In this document: piece after piece, positions 1-9,605 of the stretch
How positions within the stretch are numbered: the first letter of the stretch is position 1
How the letters are laid out: each line of letters opens with the position of its first letter
NCBI GenBank assembly: GCA_002724925.1
Contig: PBQA01000028.1
Coordinates: 124,001 to 188,000, forward strand
Direction: 5' to 3'
Source: Oceanospirillaceae bacterium
GTDB taxonomy: Bacteria; Pseudomonadota; Gammaproteobacteria; Pseudomonadales; Oceanobacteraceae
DNA: 64,000 bases
Translations under genes and position numbers: made by a program
Notes under the pieces: generated by a model
Seen by the model: only the letters and a program-made list of their open reading frames with translations
Database searches by the model: none
What the model was told of the DNA's origin: nothing

Positions 1-1194
1 ATCAATGCGATCACACACGTTGCCACTGCAGACGGGCTTCTCAACATGATACTGGCAACCACGATGCTTGCCATGTATCTGTATTCTCAGGCGCCATCCC
101 GAGGTCTGCTGGTCGGCATTTATGTGTTGATGGCTTTGGGCACTCTCACCAAAGGCCCGGTGGCAGTTGCCATCCCATTTTTGGCCGGAGGATTGTTCTA
201 CCTGAGCAGTGGTTACCGCCAGGAATTCCTGCGTGCCATCTTCTACATCCCCGGCTGGATTATATTCCTGTTGATCGCAGCTCCCTGGTACATCGCGGCC
301 TATCAGATCCACGGTCAGGAGTTCATTGACGGTTTCTTCATGAAACACAACGTCAATCGCTTCAACAACGCCATGGAAGGACACGATGGTGGCTTGCTGT
401 TTTACCCAATGGTGTTGCCTTTCATACTCGCACCGTTTGGAGGGCTGATGATTCGCATACTGCCTTCCATCAAAACCACGCTGACCGGTGGCGACCATCT
501 GAATCGCTTCTTGTGGATCTGGTTTCTGGTCGTCCTGGTATTATTCAGTCTCGCCAGCACGAAGCTGCCGCACTACATCCTCTATGGTGTGACACCGCTG
601 GTTATTCTGATGGCGCGTTACCGCAACTGGCTACAGAGCCGGGTACTGGCCGCCGTCTTTCCGCTGATTCTGTTTGGCCTTATGGTTGCCTTCCCATTAT
701 TGATCCCAATCGTCGAGGCGCGACTGACCAACCCCATTGAGATCGCCACAGCACAGCGTGCGGCCGAGTACTTCAATACCGACTTCGTGATTCTGGCGGG
801 GCTGGGGACGCTCGTCGCGCTTGCGTTTATTTTCTGGAAGCGCTTCAGCCCCTGGTTTGGCCTTGTACTGGCGGGTGTCGTGCAGTCTGTTCTGCTTTGG
901 TTCCTGTTCATCCCGACCTTCAGTGAAACCCAGCAGCGCCCGGTCTGGGAAGCTGCAATGTTTGCCAAAGAGCTGGGCGAACCGGTAGTGACGCAATCAA
1001 TCGACATGCCAAGCTTTAACGTTTATCTCGATACCTGGACAGAGCGTCGCCGTCTGCAACCAGGCGAGGTCGGCTTCGCCCGCGAAGACAGAGTGAAACG
1101 GATTGAGCACCCATTTGATGTGCTCTATCAATCAGGCCCAATCATGATTATTCGCCACAGCGGCGAACAACCAACAAGCGAAGCAACCGAATGA
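1..1194 (+). CDS. ArnT/PMT-family glycosyltransferase, C-terminal part (5' end outside window)
   Basis: The reading frame is open from base 1, so the gene starts before the window. About 398 C-terminal residues are present: a run of hydrophobic membrane helices followed by a roughly 70-residue soluble tail. The pattern of helices, the LTKGP segment near residue 50 of the visible part, and the overall arrangement fit the ArnT/dolichyl-phosphate-mannose mannosyltransferase (GT83/GT39) family, which moves a sugar from an undecaprenyl-phosphate carrier to lipid A or another periplasmic acceptor. The catalytic N-terminal loop is not visible, so the sugar cannot be named. The stop codon overlaps the start of the PAP2 gene by 4 bases, which implies co-translation. 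Confidence 0.75.
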   Translation: MNAITHVATADGLLNMILATTMLAMYLYSQAPSRGLLVGIYVLMALGTLTKGPVAVAIPFLAGGLFYLSSGYRQEFLRAIFYIPGWIIFLLIAAPWYIAAYQIHGQEFIDGFFMKHNVNRFNNAMEGHDGGLLFYPMVLPFILAPFGGLMIRILPSIKTTLTGGDHLNRFLWIWFLVVLVLFSLASTKLPHYILYGVTPLVILMARYRNWLQSRVLAAVFPLILFGLMVAFPLLIPIVEARLTNPIEIATAQRAAEYFNTDFVILAGLGTLVALAFIFWKRFSPWFGLVLAGVVQSVLLWFLFIPTFSETQQRPVWEAAMFAKELGEPVVTQSIDMPSFNVYLDTWTERRRLQPGEVGFAREDRVKRIEHPFDVLYQSGPIMIIRHSGEQPTSEATE

Positions 1195-1949
1195 AGACCG
1201 ATACCCTGCTGATCAGCCTCGCCATGATACTGCTTGTTTTAGCAGCTGGCGTAACGTCGCAAGGCTCTAATCAAGAAATCTTCCTCTGGTTCAACGCCAA
1301 TGCTGGTGTACTGCCGGATGCCTTTTGGGCCAACATGACCTTCGTAGCAGACACCTTGTTTGCCGTTGCCGTCATTGCGCTTGTTGCCAGCCGATACCCA
1401 CATATTTTCAACTCTGGGTTTGTACTACTGATTATCGGCGCTTTGTTTGTTCATGGCCTGAAGAACCTGCTTGAGATACCACGTCCGCCTGCCGTATTGG
1501 ATGCCGACATGTTCAAGGTCATTGGTCCAGTTGTAAAAAACCACGCCTTCCCATCCGGACACTCCTTCACGGCACTGGCGACCGCCGGCTTACTCGCTCT
1601 CAACATGCGTAGCTTGAGTGGCACGATTGCACTCCTTGTGATTGCCTTAACCGCCGCGATCAGTCGCGCAGCTGTCGGCGCGCATTGGCCGCTCGACATC
1701 CTCGTCGGCTCTGCTGCAGGTCTGATCTTCGCATTGATCGCCCAAAAGCTGACTGACGAGATCTGGTGGCTACAAGGTAAAGGCCTTGAACGCTTCGCAG
1801 CAGGCCTCATGACCATCACCTGCGTTACCATGATATTTCACGACAGCCGCTACCCTGACACCCGCATCCTGACTGTCGCGGCTGCCGTCATTGCCCTGCT
1901 GGCACTTGCCTCATATTGGCGCCAGACGGTCGCTGCTTTGCGTAAGTGA
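1191..1949 (+). CDS. PAP2-family membrane phosphatase
   Basis: This 252-residue membrane protein has the three phosphatase motifs of the PAP2 (type 2 phosphatidic acid phosphatase) family in order: KNLLEIPRP near residue 91 (KX6RP), PSGHS near 121, and SRAAVGAHWPLD near 157-168 (SRX5HX3D). These provide the catalytic histidines of a lipid-phosphate or undecaprenyl-diphosphate phosphatase acting at the periplasmic face. It is joined to the upstream glycosyltransferase by an ATGA overlap. That suggests it either recycles the polyprenyl carrier or modifies lipid A phosphates in the same pathway; the substrate cannot be read from the sequence. Confidence 0.85.
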   Translation: MKTDTLLISLAMILLVLAAGVTSQGSNQEIFLWFNANAGVLPDAFWANMTFVADTLFAVAVIALVASRYPHIFNSGFVLLIIGALFVHGLKNLLEIPRPPAVLDADMFKVIGPVVKNHAFPSGHSFTALATAGLLALNMRSLSGTIALLVIALTAAISRAAVGAHWPLDILVGSAAGLIFALIAQKLTDEIWWLQGKGLERFAAGLMTITCVTMIFHDSRYPDTRILTVAAAVIALLALASYWRQTVAALRK

Positions 1950-1973
1950 GCCAAATCCGGCCCCTATCCACTG

Positions 1974-2018
1974 AAATCAAACATTTTGATTTGTTCCCGG
2001 CGCCCAGTGCTTTATAGT
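1974..2018 (+). promoter_or_regulatory. fabB promoter with overlapping 19-bp perfect palindrome
   Basis: AAATCAAA-CAT-TTTGATTT (1974-1992) is an 8+3+8 perfect inverted repeat. It overlaps the first bases of a -35-like TTGTTC (1991-1996), which is followed after 16 bases by a -10-like TATAGT (2013-2018). A symmetric site at the -35 region of a fatty-acid synthesis gene is a plausible operator for a FabR/FadR/DesT-type regulator, but the sequence does not match the E. coli FabR or FadR consensus as I know them. Confidence 0.5.
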
Positions 2019-2029
2019 GATGGGCTTCT

Positions 2030-2058
2030 GTGGGAGGAGGCGTCCGTGAGCCTCCCAC
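2030..2058 (+). promoter_or_regulatory. Leader hairpin before fabB
   Basis: GTGGGAGG (2030-2037) and CCTCCCAC (2051-2058) form an 8-bp perfect GC-rich stem with a 13-base loop, between the predicted promoter and the fabB start at 2101. There is no T-run, so it is not an ordinary terminator. It would lie in the 5' untranslated region and could affect mRNA stability or translation. Confidence 0.4.
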
Positions 2059-2100
2059 GTGTGTCTAAGGTATCAGAACAGAAGGCAAGGTTTAGTCGTA

Positions 2101-3312
2101 ATGCGCCGCGTCGTTATCACTGGGTTAGGAATTGTTAGTTGCATCGGCAATAATAAGGAAGAGGTACTGACCTCCCTGAAAGGCCAGACATCGGGTATCC
2201 GTTATATCCCTGAGTATGAAGAAGCCGGTTTCAGAAGCCATATTGCCGGTCGGCCACAGATAAGCCCAGATGACCATATCGATCGTAAACAACGCCGCTT
2301 TATGGGCGATTCTGCTGCATATTCCTACATTGCACTGAAAGAAGCCATTGCCGACGCTGGTCTCAGCGTCGATATGGTCAGCAGCCCACGTACCGGTCTC
2401 ATTGCAGGCTCTGGTGGTGCATCCTCAAGCGATATCGTCGAAGCTGTCGACACCTTGCGCGAGAAAGGCATCCGCCGGGTAGGCCCATACCGCGTAACCC
2501 GCTCCATGGGCAGCACCGTATCAGCGAACCTCGCCACGCCATTTTCTATCCGTGGAGTGAACTACTCCATTACCTCGGCCTGTGCGACCAGCGCTCACTG
2601 CATCGGTAATGCCATGGAGCTTATTCAATGGGGTAAGCAGGACATTATGTTTGCTGGCGGCGGTGAGGAAGAGCACTGGACACTCACCATGCAGTTTGAT
2701 GCCATGGGTGCTCTTTCAACAAAGTATAACGACACTCCGGATAAGGCCTCACGCCCTTATGACGCAACCCGCGATGGTTTTGTTATTGCCGGTGGAGCGG
2801 GAATGGTCGTACTCGAAGAATACGAACACGCTGTTAAACGCGGTGCCACTATTTATGCCGAAATTATCGGCTATGGCGCCACCTCTGATGGCGCAGACAT
2901 GGTTGCCCCTTCTGGCGAAGGTGCCGAACGCTGTATGCGCGACGCCCTGGAAATGGCCGGCAACCCGAACATAGATTATCTGAACACCCACGGCACCAGT
3001 ACGCCAGCGGGTGATATTTGCGAGCTTGACGCTGTAAAGCGTGCCTTCAGTGGTAACGTGCCCCCTTTCAGCTCAACCAAATCATTGACTGGCCACTCTC
3101 TTGGAGCGGCAGGTGTTCAGGAAGCTATCTACTGCCTGTTAATGCAGAAAGACGGCTTTATCACCGGAAGCGCGAACGTTACTGAACGCGATCCGGGCGC
3201 GGCGGACGTGCCGCTTGTGACCGAAAACCGTGATGCCAGTTTGACGACGATCATGTCAAACAGCTTTGGCTTTGGTGGCACGAATGCCACTCTGGTGTTT
3301 AAGAAGGTTTAA
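2101..3312 (+). CDS. fabB: 3-oxoacyl-[acyl-carrier-protein] synthase I
   Basis: FabB condenses acyl-ACP with malonyl-ACP and is the elongation enzyme needed for unsaturated fatty acids in gammaproteobacteria. The 403-residue protein follows E. coli FabB almost throughout. The active-site triad is visible: Cys161 in SACATSAH, His297 in [11 protein letters not shown] and His332 in [10 protein letters not shown]. The ATG at 2101 gives the family N-terminus [18 protein letters not shown]; an upstream GTG at 2059 would add 14 residues that do not look like the family. fabA, its usual partner, is not adjacent. Instead the next gene is a large carboxylase fusion, which would supply malonyl-CoA. Confidence 0.95.
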   Translation: MRRVVITGLGIVSCIGNNKEEVLTSLKGQTSGIRYIPEYEEAGFRSHIAGRPQISPDDHIDRKQRRFMGDSAAYSYIALKEAIADAGLSVDMVSSPRTGLIAGSGGASSSDIVEAVDTLREKGIRRVGPYRVTRSMGSTVSANLATPFSIRGVNYSITSACATSAHCIGNAMELIQWGKQDIMFAGGGEEEHWTLTMQFDAMGALSTKYNDTPDKASRPYDATRDGFVIAGGAGMVVLEEYEHAVKRGATIYAEIIGYGATSDGADMVAPSGEGAERCMRDALEMAGNPNIDYLNTHGTSTPAGDICELDAVKRAFSGNVPPFSSTKSLTGHSLGAAGVQEAIYCLLMQKDGFITGSANVTERDPGAADVPLVTENRDASLTTIMSNSFGFGGTNATLVFKKV

Positions 3313-3452
3313 CAAGCGGATAACCGTGGCATACCTCTCTCCGGGATACCGGAAATTACTGTATGGGGCATAAAAACTAAAAAAGTCAGGCATGTAACCC
3401 AGTGACACCGGGTTCAGTGAAACGCCTGAAAATGACCAACGGAATACAACGC

Positions 3453-6400
3453 ATGACACAACAAGAATTACCGAATCATACGGACCCGTTATTTCAGATC
3501 GCCGAAAAATTATCGGCGGACTTCTCGCTCTTTCCCGAGTATGAGGACAACGCGGTTGATCACAAAGTCAAAGGCCTGATTGCACCACAGCAATGCGCCA
3601 TTGAGCTGGATCGACTGAGAAAGCTCAACATCGACGACTACATTCAGAGCGTCGTTGCACCCAGCGAGAATCCTCAGCGCACTGATGCGAAGAGCATCGT
3701 CCGACACCTTGTTGTACGTTTAGTCTCAGAAGTCGAAGACGGCCCGCTTTACTGCGCTGAAGCTGATCTCGATTTCGGTGGTCAGATTCGCCGTGTTGGC
3801 TTTATCTGCCAGAACCGCTCCCACTCCAATGGCGCATGGGGGCCGATTCATCACAACCGTGCGGCACAACAGGCAAAGAATTACGCCAGTCGTGCGATGC
3901 CGATCATCACCTTTATCGATACCCCAGGGGCCGACGCTGGTGAGCTGGCCAATGCCAATAACCAGGCGCACTCAATCAGCCACCTGATCACCGAAATGGT
4001 GAACAACGATGTACCGACCATCGGTATTATCTGGGGCGCGGGTTACTCAGGCGGTGCTATTCCTCTGGCCGCAACCAATATTCTGCTGTCAGTACGCGAT
4101 GGTATTTTTAATACGATTCAGCCGCAGGGTCTTGCCAGCATCGCACGTAAGTACAACCTGTCATGGCAGGAATGTGCAAAATACGTTGGAGTATCAGGCT
4201 ACCAGTTGCGTGAATCCGGCGTGATTGATGGCATCATCGATTACGCACCGACCGATGCCGATGAAAAGCGTGCAAATCTGCTGCGTGCAATTACCAGTGG
4301 TATTCAATCCATCGAAGAAGGTGCGAAGGAATTTACGCGCAACAACCCTTACCTGATGGATCACTACAAGCGCAGTATTGATCGTTTCCTGAACCCATCA
4401 GAAAAACTTTCAACGCTTGAGAATAACGCAAATTTCTTCCTTGCTCAGAGCCCGACAGAACATATCAATATTTTCGGCCTGTGCTATCGCTATACTCGCT
4501 ACCTGACACTGCGTCGTCGTATTCACTCGACCACGGTTGAGAATTACGGCCGTCTTGCGGATAAAGAAATCCCAGCGGGTCAGCTGGAGCAACGCATCCA
4601 GAATGAGCAGAACCGTAAATTCCAGAAATGGCTACAGGCGCCTGAGAAAATCGTTTACGACGATGGCCTGCAGAAAAGCTGGAAAAACTTCTGGGCGAAA
4701 TACGAAGAACGTGACGAAAGCCGTAATACCATCGTCCGTCTCTTTCTGGGTGAGCCAAAGAATAACTACCTGAAAGCAAAGCAGGACCTCTGCTTTAATT
4801 TTGGTCTGTACCTGTTTAATCGCTGGAAATCTGATGCCGCGGTTAATTTCCAGGGCCTGCTTAATTACCTTGAAGATTATCGCCAGAGCCGCTTTTTGCT
4901 GCGCTCATCCGATATTCTCGATGCCAGCGCCGTTGCCGATTTTATTGAAGACAATCCGCACCCACTGGCGGCTTATATTCGTGAGCAGTTACCACACGAA
5001 ACCCGTCAGGAGCTGACCTCCGAACGCAACGCTGAAAAAGGCAAAGGGACACTGCGTCAGTCTCTGGCGACCGCGCTGAATACCATTCTGTCAGACGAAC
5101 TACTGCCAGAAAGTATCCGTGCCGAACTCAAGCTCTCGACACGTTCAGAAGCTCTGTGCAACAACGAAGAAACACAAGCGACTGAAGCCAACCGCAGAAT
5201 TATTGAAGAAGCGCTGGCGCCTTATATTCAGTTCCGTCAGGAAAATATTCAGAACCCGGCTAACCCAGACATCACGATTCTGGATGCCATTCTGCATGAT
5301 GAACTGCGCGAAGAATTCCGTCACGTTTGTCAGAACATGCTGGTGTTTGGCAGCCTCTACGACAACTTTATCCATAACCTGGTCAGTGTCGCGAAAGAAG
5401 CGAACAACAACCGTGCGCTTTCCCGCGATTCTGTGAAAGCACTGTTGGATAAGTCTCTGTCGGAAGCGACCAAAGGCGAAAGCTACACCATGAAAGAGCT
5501 CGAATCCTTCAATTACTGGCTCAGCTATTTCATCAAGAGTTCGCAGAGCGGTGAATTCCTGAAGTCTGTCGAAGAGTGGAAAAAGCTCGCCTTCCCACGC
5601 TTGTCCGAAACCCTCTTCGTAGTGATTACGTTTATTTTCGAGAAGCTTCTGCCTGAGTACTACAACGCAGAGCAATCAGGAAAGAGCTATAACGGGCGCA
5701 TCAACCCAGTCAGCATCGGTCGTCGTAAAGATTTCTGGAACCGTCTGACCATGGCCTATCACGACCTGCTGATTCAGGACGTACTCGACGACACCAAACG
5801 CCAGAAGCGCACTTCACCAAAGGCCATTATTGAGCGTTTCTTTGATAACTTCGAAGAGATCAATGCCAACCTGATGTCGGCAGACCCAGTGGCCTTTCCG
5901 GGTTTCCGTTCTTCTATCGAAAAAGCACTGAAAAATAGTATTCAGCCATGTGGTGTTATCACAGGCCTCGCGGATATTAATATCGGTGGCAAGACACAAC
6001 GCGTTGGTGCGCTGGTATCAAATCTGGATTTCCAGGCTGGCGCTTTTGATATGGCCAGTGCCGAGAAATTCTGTAAGTTGATGGTCGAGTGTGCACGTCA
6101 GCAATTGCCTGTCGTTTGCTTCGTATCCTCCGGCGGCATGCAAACCAAAGAAGGTGCCGCGGCGCTCTTCTCAATGGCTGTTGTTAACGACCGTATTACC
6201 CGCTTTGTTCGCGACAATGACCTGCCTCTCGTGGTCTTTGGTTTTGGCGACTGTACTGGTGGTGCTCAGGCAAGTTTTGTTACCCACCCGCTGGCGCAAA
6301 CCTATTATTTCTCAGGTACGAATATGCCGTTCGCCGGGCAGATCGTTGTGCCTAGCTATCTGCCAAGCACCTGCACTCTGTCGAACTATTTATCGGTTTC

Positions 6401-8345
6401 TTCAGACTCCATGGATGGCCTGGTATCGAACCCATTCTTTGACGACCTCGATGAACGCCTGCGCGAGATTGACCCGGATATGCCGGTGGCGCGCTACAGC
6501 GTTAACGACGTACTCGAACGTGTCCTTGAAGGTTATGTCTCTGCCGCACGCATGGCACCACTGACCGCCGAAGACGAAGTCAGCCAGAAAAAGTACGGCA
6601 AGATCGACAAGGTCATGGTTCACGCACGAGGCTGTACCGCTGTTAAGCTGATCCGCAAAGCACAGGAAAACGACATTAAAGTTGTACTGATCCAGTCTGA
6701 CCCGGACATGGAATCTGTGCCTGTCGATATGCTGGGGCCACAGGATCGCGTTGTCTGTATTGGTGGTAACACACCGGATGAAAGTTATCTCAACGCCAAG
6801 TCTGTTTTGCGCATTGCGCATCACGAAGGTGTTGATGCACTGCACCCCGGGATTGGCTTCCTGTCAGAAAGCAGCCAGTTCGCTGCGCTCTGTGGCAACC
6901 ACGACATTAATTTTGTTGGCCCGCCGGTCTCCTCAATGGAAACCATGGGGAACAAATCAAACGCTATTAACACCGCGATGCGCGTTAACGTGCCAGTTGT
7001 ACCCGGTTCCCACGGCATCCTGACCAGCTCCGCCAATGCCGCAAGCGTAGCCGACGAAATCGGATACCCTGTTCTGCTTAAAGCCGTGCACGGTGGGGGC
7101 GGTAAAGGTATTCAGGTGGTTGAATCGGCAGATCGCATTCACGCCCTGTTCCACCAGATTTCCACGGAAGCGAAAGCCGCGTTTGGTAACGGTGATGTTT
7201 ACCTCGAAAAATACGTGACGTCTCTGCGCCACATTGAGGTTCAGGTTCTGCGTGACTCTCGGGGCAACACCAAAATCCTGGGCCTGCGTGACTGCTCGGT
7301 GCAGCGTAATAACCAGAAGATTTTCGAAGAATCTGGCTCTACCATGCTGCCGCGAGAGCTAGAGCAAGGCGCCTACGATTACGCCGAAAAACTGGCAGAC
7401 GCTGTCGACTATGTCGGTGCTGGTACCGTTGAGTTTATTTTCGACCTCGACAACATGGCGATCTACTTTATGGAGATGAATACCCGTCTTCAGGTAGAGC
7501 ACCCCGTTACTGAACTGGTTTCTGGTATCGATATCGTCTCGACTCAGTTCCGCATTGCCGAAGGTGGTGACATTGCCGATCTGAAACCAGATCACAAAGG
7601 TTACGCCATTGAAGTACGTGTTAACGCTGAAAAAGCCGTATTCAAAGGCGACAACGTTGAATTTGTTCCAACACCAGGAACGATCCGTGAGTGCGTATTG
7701 CCGAAGTACGATCACATCGAACTTATTTCGATGGCTGCTGCAGGCAAGCAGGTATCCCCTTTCTATGACAGCATGGTCGCTCAGATCATTTGTTACGGTG
7801 AAGATCGTAACGACACCATCGCAAAACTGCGTAAATACCTGGATGAAATAAAAATCACCGGCGTATGTACCAACATTCCGCTACTTAAGCGCGTACTGGA
7901 CGACAACGTGTTTGTAGATGGCGTTTACGATACAACCTACCTGCCGAAATTCCTGGATCGTATTGATCTTGATGCTCTGATTAAAGACATCGAAGACGCA
8001 GCAGACATGAGTGCCGATGCGGTTGATGCTTCTCAGCTCAAAATTGAAGGCTCAGACGAACTGAAAGTACTGTCACCATCGACCAGTATCTTCTACGGCT
8101 CGTCGTCACCAAGTGAGCCTGCCTTTGTTAAAGAAGGCGACGTCATCGATGTATCTCAGACTCTGTGCCTGATGGAAGCCATGAAAATGTTCACACCGCT
8201 TAGCCTTAAACAGTTTAACCGCGCAGGTAGCCAGCTCTACCCGGCTAAGCAGAAGTTTAAGGTGACTCGTGTTATGAACACGGACGGTCAGCAAGTGAAC
8301 CAGGGAGACCTGCTCTTTGTTGTAAAACCAATGGCCGAAGCCTGA
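3453..8345 (+). CDS. Single-chain acetyl-CoA-carboxylase-like protein (CT-alpha / CT-beta / biotin carboxylase / BCCP fusion)
   Basis: This 1630-residue protein joins all activities of a biotin-dependent acyl-CoA carboxylase. Domains in order: an AccA-like carboxyltransferase (about 60-330, FIDTPGADAG near 151 and GAGYSGGAIP); a long helical segment of unknown role (330-810); an AccD-like carboxyltransferase (about 834-1034, SSGGMQTKEG); a biotin carboxylase ATP-grasp domain (about 1049-1507, HGGGGKGIQ near 1212, EMNTRLQVEHPVTE near 1341); and a biotin carrier (about 1536-1630) with EAMKMF, the biotinyl lysine being about residue 1578. The usual RGEIA near the start of the biotin carboxylase is RGCTA here, so the domain is divergent. 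I chose the ATG at 3453 (GGAAT upstream) over GTG 3402 and ATG 3432. The neighbour fabB suggests malonyl-CoA supply, but propionyl-CoA or another acyl-CoA is possible. Confidence 0.85.
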   Translation: MTQQELPNHTDPLFQIAEKLSADFSLFPEYEDNAVDHKVKGLIAPQQCAIELDRLRKLNIDDYIQSVVAPSENPQRTDAKSIVRHLVVRLVSEVEDGPLYCAEADLDFGGQIRRVGFICQNRSHSNGAWGPIHHNRAAQQAKNYASRAMPIITFIDTPGADAGELANANNQAHSISHLITEMVNNDVPTIGIIWGAGYSGGAIPLAATNILLSVRDGIFNTIQPQGLASIARKYNLSWQECAKYVGVSGYQLRESGVIDGIIDYAPTDADEKRANLLRAITSGIQSIEEGAKEFTRNNPYLMDHYKRSIDRFLNPSEKLSTLENNANFFLAQSPTEHINIFGLCYRYTRYLTLRRRIHSTTVENYGRLADKEIPAGQLEQRIQNEQNRKFQKWLQAPEKIVYDDGLQKSWKNFWAKYEERDESRNTIVRLFLGEPKNNYLKAKQDLCFNFGLYLFNRWKSDAAVNFQGLLNYLEDYRQSRFLLRSSDILDASAVADFIEDNPHPLAAYIREQLPHETRQELTSERNAEKGKGTLRQSLATALNTILSDELLPESIRAELKLSTRSEALCNNEETQATEANRRIIEEALAPYIQFRQENIQNPANPDITILDAILHDELREEFRHVCQNMLVFGSLYDNFIHNLVSVAKEANNNRALSRDSVKALLDKSLSEATKGESYTMKELESFNYWLSYFIKSSQSGEFLKSVEEWKKLAFPRLSETLFVVITFIFEKLLPEYYNAEQSGKSYNGRINPVSIGRRKDFWNRLTMAYHDLLIQDVLDDTKRQKRTSPKAIIERFFDNFEEINANLMSADPVAFPGFRSSIEKALKNSIQPCGVITGLADINIGGKTQRVGALVSNLDFQAGAFDMASAEKFCKLMVECARQQLPVVCFVSSGGMQTKEGAAALFSMAVVNDRITRFVRDNDLPLVVFGFGDCTGGAQASFVTHPLAQTYYFSGTNMPFAGQIVVPSYLPSTCTLSNYLSVSSDSMDGLVSNPFFDDLDERLREIDPDMPVARYSVNDVLERVLEGYVSAARMAPLTAEDEVSQKKYGKIDKVMVHARGCTAVKLIRKAQENDIKVVLIQSDPDMESVPVDMLGPQDRVVCIGGNTPDESYLNAKSVLRIAHHEGVDALHPGIGFLSESSQFAALCGNHDINFVGPPVSSMETMGNKSNAINTAMRVNVPVVPGSHGILTSSANAASVADEIGYPVLLKAVHGGGGKGIQVVESADRIHALFHQISTEAKAAFGNGDVYLEKYVTSLRHIEVQVLRDSRGNTKILGLRDCSVQRNNQKIFEESGSTMLPRELEQGAYDYAEKLADAVDYVGAGTVEFIFDLDNMAIYFMEMNTRLQVEHPVTELVSGIDIVSTQFRIAEGGDIADLKPDHKGYAIEVRVNAEKAVFKGDNVEFVPTPGTIRECVLPKYDHIELISMAAAGKQVSPFYDSMVAQIICYGEDRNDTIAKLRKYLDEIKITGVCTNIPLLKRVLDDNVFVDGVYDTTYLPKFLDRIDLDALIKDIEDAADMSADAVDASQLKIEGSDELKVLSPSTSIFYGSSSPSEPAFVKEGDVIDVSQTLCLMEAMKMFTPLSLKQFNRAGSQLYPAKQKFKVTRVMNTDGQQVNQGDLLFVVKPMAEA

Positions 8346-8363
8346 TTCTGACCTCGGTTAAAA

Positions 8364-8392
8364 CCGAAAAGCCCGCAATGCGGGCTTTTTTA
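8364..8392 (+). terminator. Rho-independent terminator after the carboxylase fusion
   Basis: AAAAGCCCGCA and TGCGGGCTTTTTT form a GC-rich stem with a two-base loop followed by a T-run. The A-run on the other side means it could also end the convergent sigma-factor transcript. Confidence 0.85.
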
Positions 8393-8402
8393 TGGGCCGG
8401 TA

Positions 8403-8954
8403 TTACTGATAGGCCTCACTGCTCAGATTGGAGGGTTCCTGCAATAACTGATCTCTGACCATGGCGCGCGCGCGGTGCAAACGACTCTTAACCGCCGCAA
8501 CCGATTCCCCGGTTTTATCGGCAATTTCACGATTGGTCAGTTGCTCGTAATCTTTCATCAGTAGCACTTCACGATAAAGATCAGGTAAGTCGTGGATCGC
8601 ACGCGTCAGATCAATCAGTTGATCCTGCTCCGGTGTTGCGTTGAGCCACTCGAGGGCGGAGCCATCGCCATGCGGGTCGAAATCAAACGCAACACGCCCT
8701 AAGCGTCGGCATTCACGACGGGTTGTCGTAAACAACCATGAAGATAAGGCTGCTACAATTTTCAAACTCTCTAAACGCCGGGATACTGTGATGAGAACTT
8801 CCTGAACGGCATCATCGACGTCGTTGATTATACAGTGCTTCATTGCATAGTTATGAACATTCGGACGAACCGCCTGCAGCAGCTCAGATAAGGCCTCACT
8901 GTCACCCGCCTGAGCACGTACGATCATTGCTTCCTGAATTTCCTTAATCGTCAC
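8403..8954 (-). CDS. ECF-type sigma-70 family RNA polymerase sigma factor
   Basis: The 183-residue protein has region 2 (about 20-85, with the DDAVQEV helix for core binding) and region 4 (about 125-175, a helix-turn-helix reading LTNREIADKTGESVAAVKSRLHRAR), and lacks regions 1 and 3 as ECF sigma factors do. It starts with GTG at 8954, preceded by AAGGAG at good spacing. No anti-sigma gene is adjacent, so the signal is unknown. It is divergent from the MAPEG gene and convergent with the carboxylase gene. Confidence 0.85.
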   Translation of the reverse strand: MTIKEIQEAMIVRAQAGDSEALSELLQAVRPNVHNYAMKHCIINDVDDAVQEVLITVSRRLESLKIVAALSSWLFTTTRRECRRLGRVAFDFDPHGDGSALEWLNATPEQDQLIDLTRAIHDLPDLYREVLLMKDYEQLTNREIADKTGESVAAVKSRLHRARAMVRDQLLQEPSNLSSEAYQ

Positions 8955-9026
8955 CGAATCAACTCCTTATCCCTTTCAGTGAAATATTTTTTCTCGCTGG
9001 TGAATCCTTTTTGAGTCCAGCCGCCT

Positions 9027-9055
9027 CTTATATAGACCTATGGCCTGACTGTCAC
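9027..9055 (-). promoter_or_regulatory. Predicted promoter of the ECF sigma gene
   Basis: On the minus strand GTGACA (9050-9055) and TATAAG (9027-9032) are separated by 17 bases, about 75 bases upstream of the GTG start. This is an ordinary sigma-70-like arrangement found by eye. Confidence 0.45.
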
Positions 9056-9132
9056 CTCGTTCGGTCCCTCGTTCTGAGGACAGCGACCTAGTTTTATGGA
9101 AGTTAGATTATTTTTCTACAGGAGAAACCCGA

Positions 9133-9528
9133 ATGACGACCGAAATGATGTCACTGCTGACGTTTGCAATGACCTGCCTGATAGTTCTGTTAGTTCAGGC
9201 CACTATTGCGATGAAAGCGTATGGGATATCGTACTTTATGAGCAATCGTGATGAAGCACCCGCAGAAGAAAGCCCACTGGCACAACGCTTTAAACGGATT
9301 GTCAGCAACAATATTGAAACAGGTTTCATCTTTGTCGCTCTGGTGCTGGTCGCTGCGCAAACAGAAGTCTCTAATGGCCTTACCGTCTGGGGTTCTATCG
9401 TCTTTGCCGGTGCGCGTATTCTTTATCCAGTCATCTATGCCGCAGGTATCCCTGTCGTCCGTACCTTAGTCTGGGACACAGGTATCGTTGCTCTGTTCGT
9501 TATTTTCACGGGTATCGTAACGGCTTGA
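9133..9528 (+). CDS. MAPEG-family membrane protein
   Basis: A 131-residue protein with four predicted membrane helices. The segment NNIETGFIFVALVLV (about 56-70) and the later GARILYPVIYAAGIP (about 96-110) are typical of bacterial MAPEG proteins (membrane-associated proteins in eicosanoid and glutathione metabolism). Family members include glutathione transferases and peroxidases, but small bacterial ones mostly have no known substrate. A CAGGAG ribosome binding site precedes the ATG by 8 bases. The gene stands alone, with a terminator after it. Confidence 0.85.
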   Translation: MTTEMMSLLTFAMTCLIVLLVQATIAMKAYGISYFMSNRDEAPAEESPLAQRFKRIVSNNIETGFIFVALVLVAAQTEVSNGLTVWGSIVFAGARILYPVIYAAGIPVVRTLVWDTGIVALFVIFTGIVTA

Positions 9529-9545
9529 TAGTGCAGAACACTGCT

Positions 9546-9583
9546 AAAAAAAGCCCTCTGTATAGACAGAGGGCTATTTCTTT
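9546..9583. terminator. Bidirectional terminator between the MAPEG gene and uvrB
   Basis: AGCCCTCTGT and ACAGAGGGCT form a 10-bp stem with a four-base loop, flanked by A-rich sequence on one side and TTTCTTTT on the other. It can end both convergent transcripts. Confidence 0.85.
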
Positions 9584-9605
9584 TATCAGCGAGGCCTTCT
9601 GACAA

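Noticed and set aside
2059-2100. GTG 2059 as the fabB start
   Set aside because: It would add 14 residues absent from FabB and overlap the leader hairpin arm.
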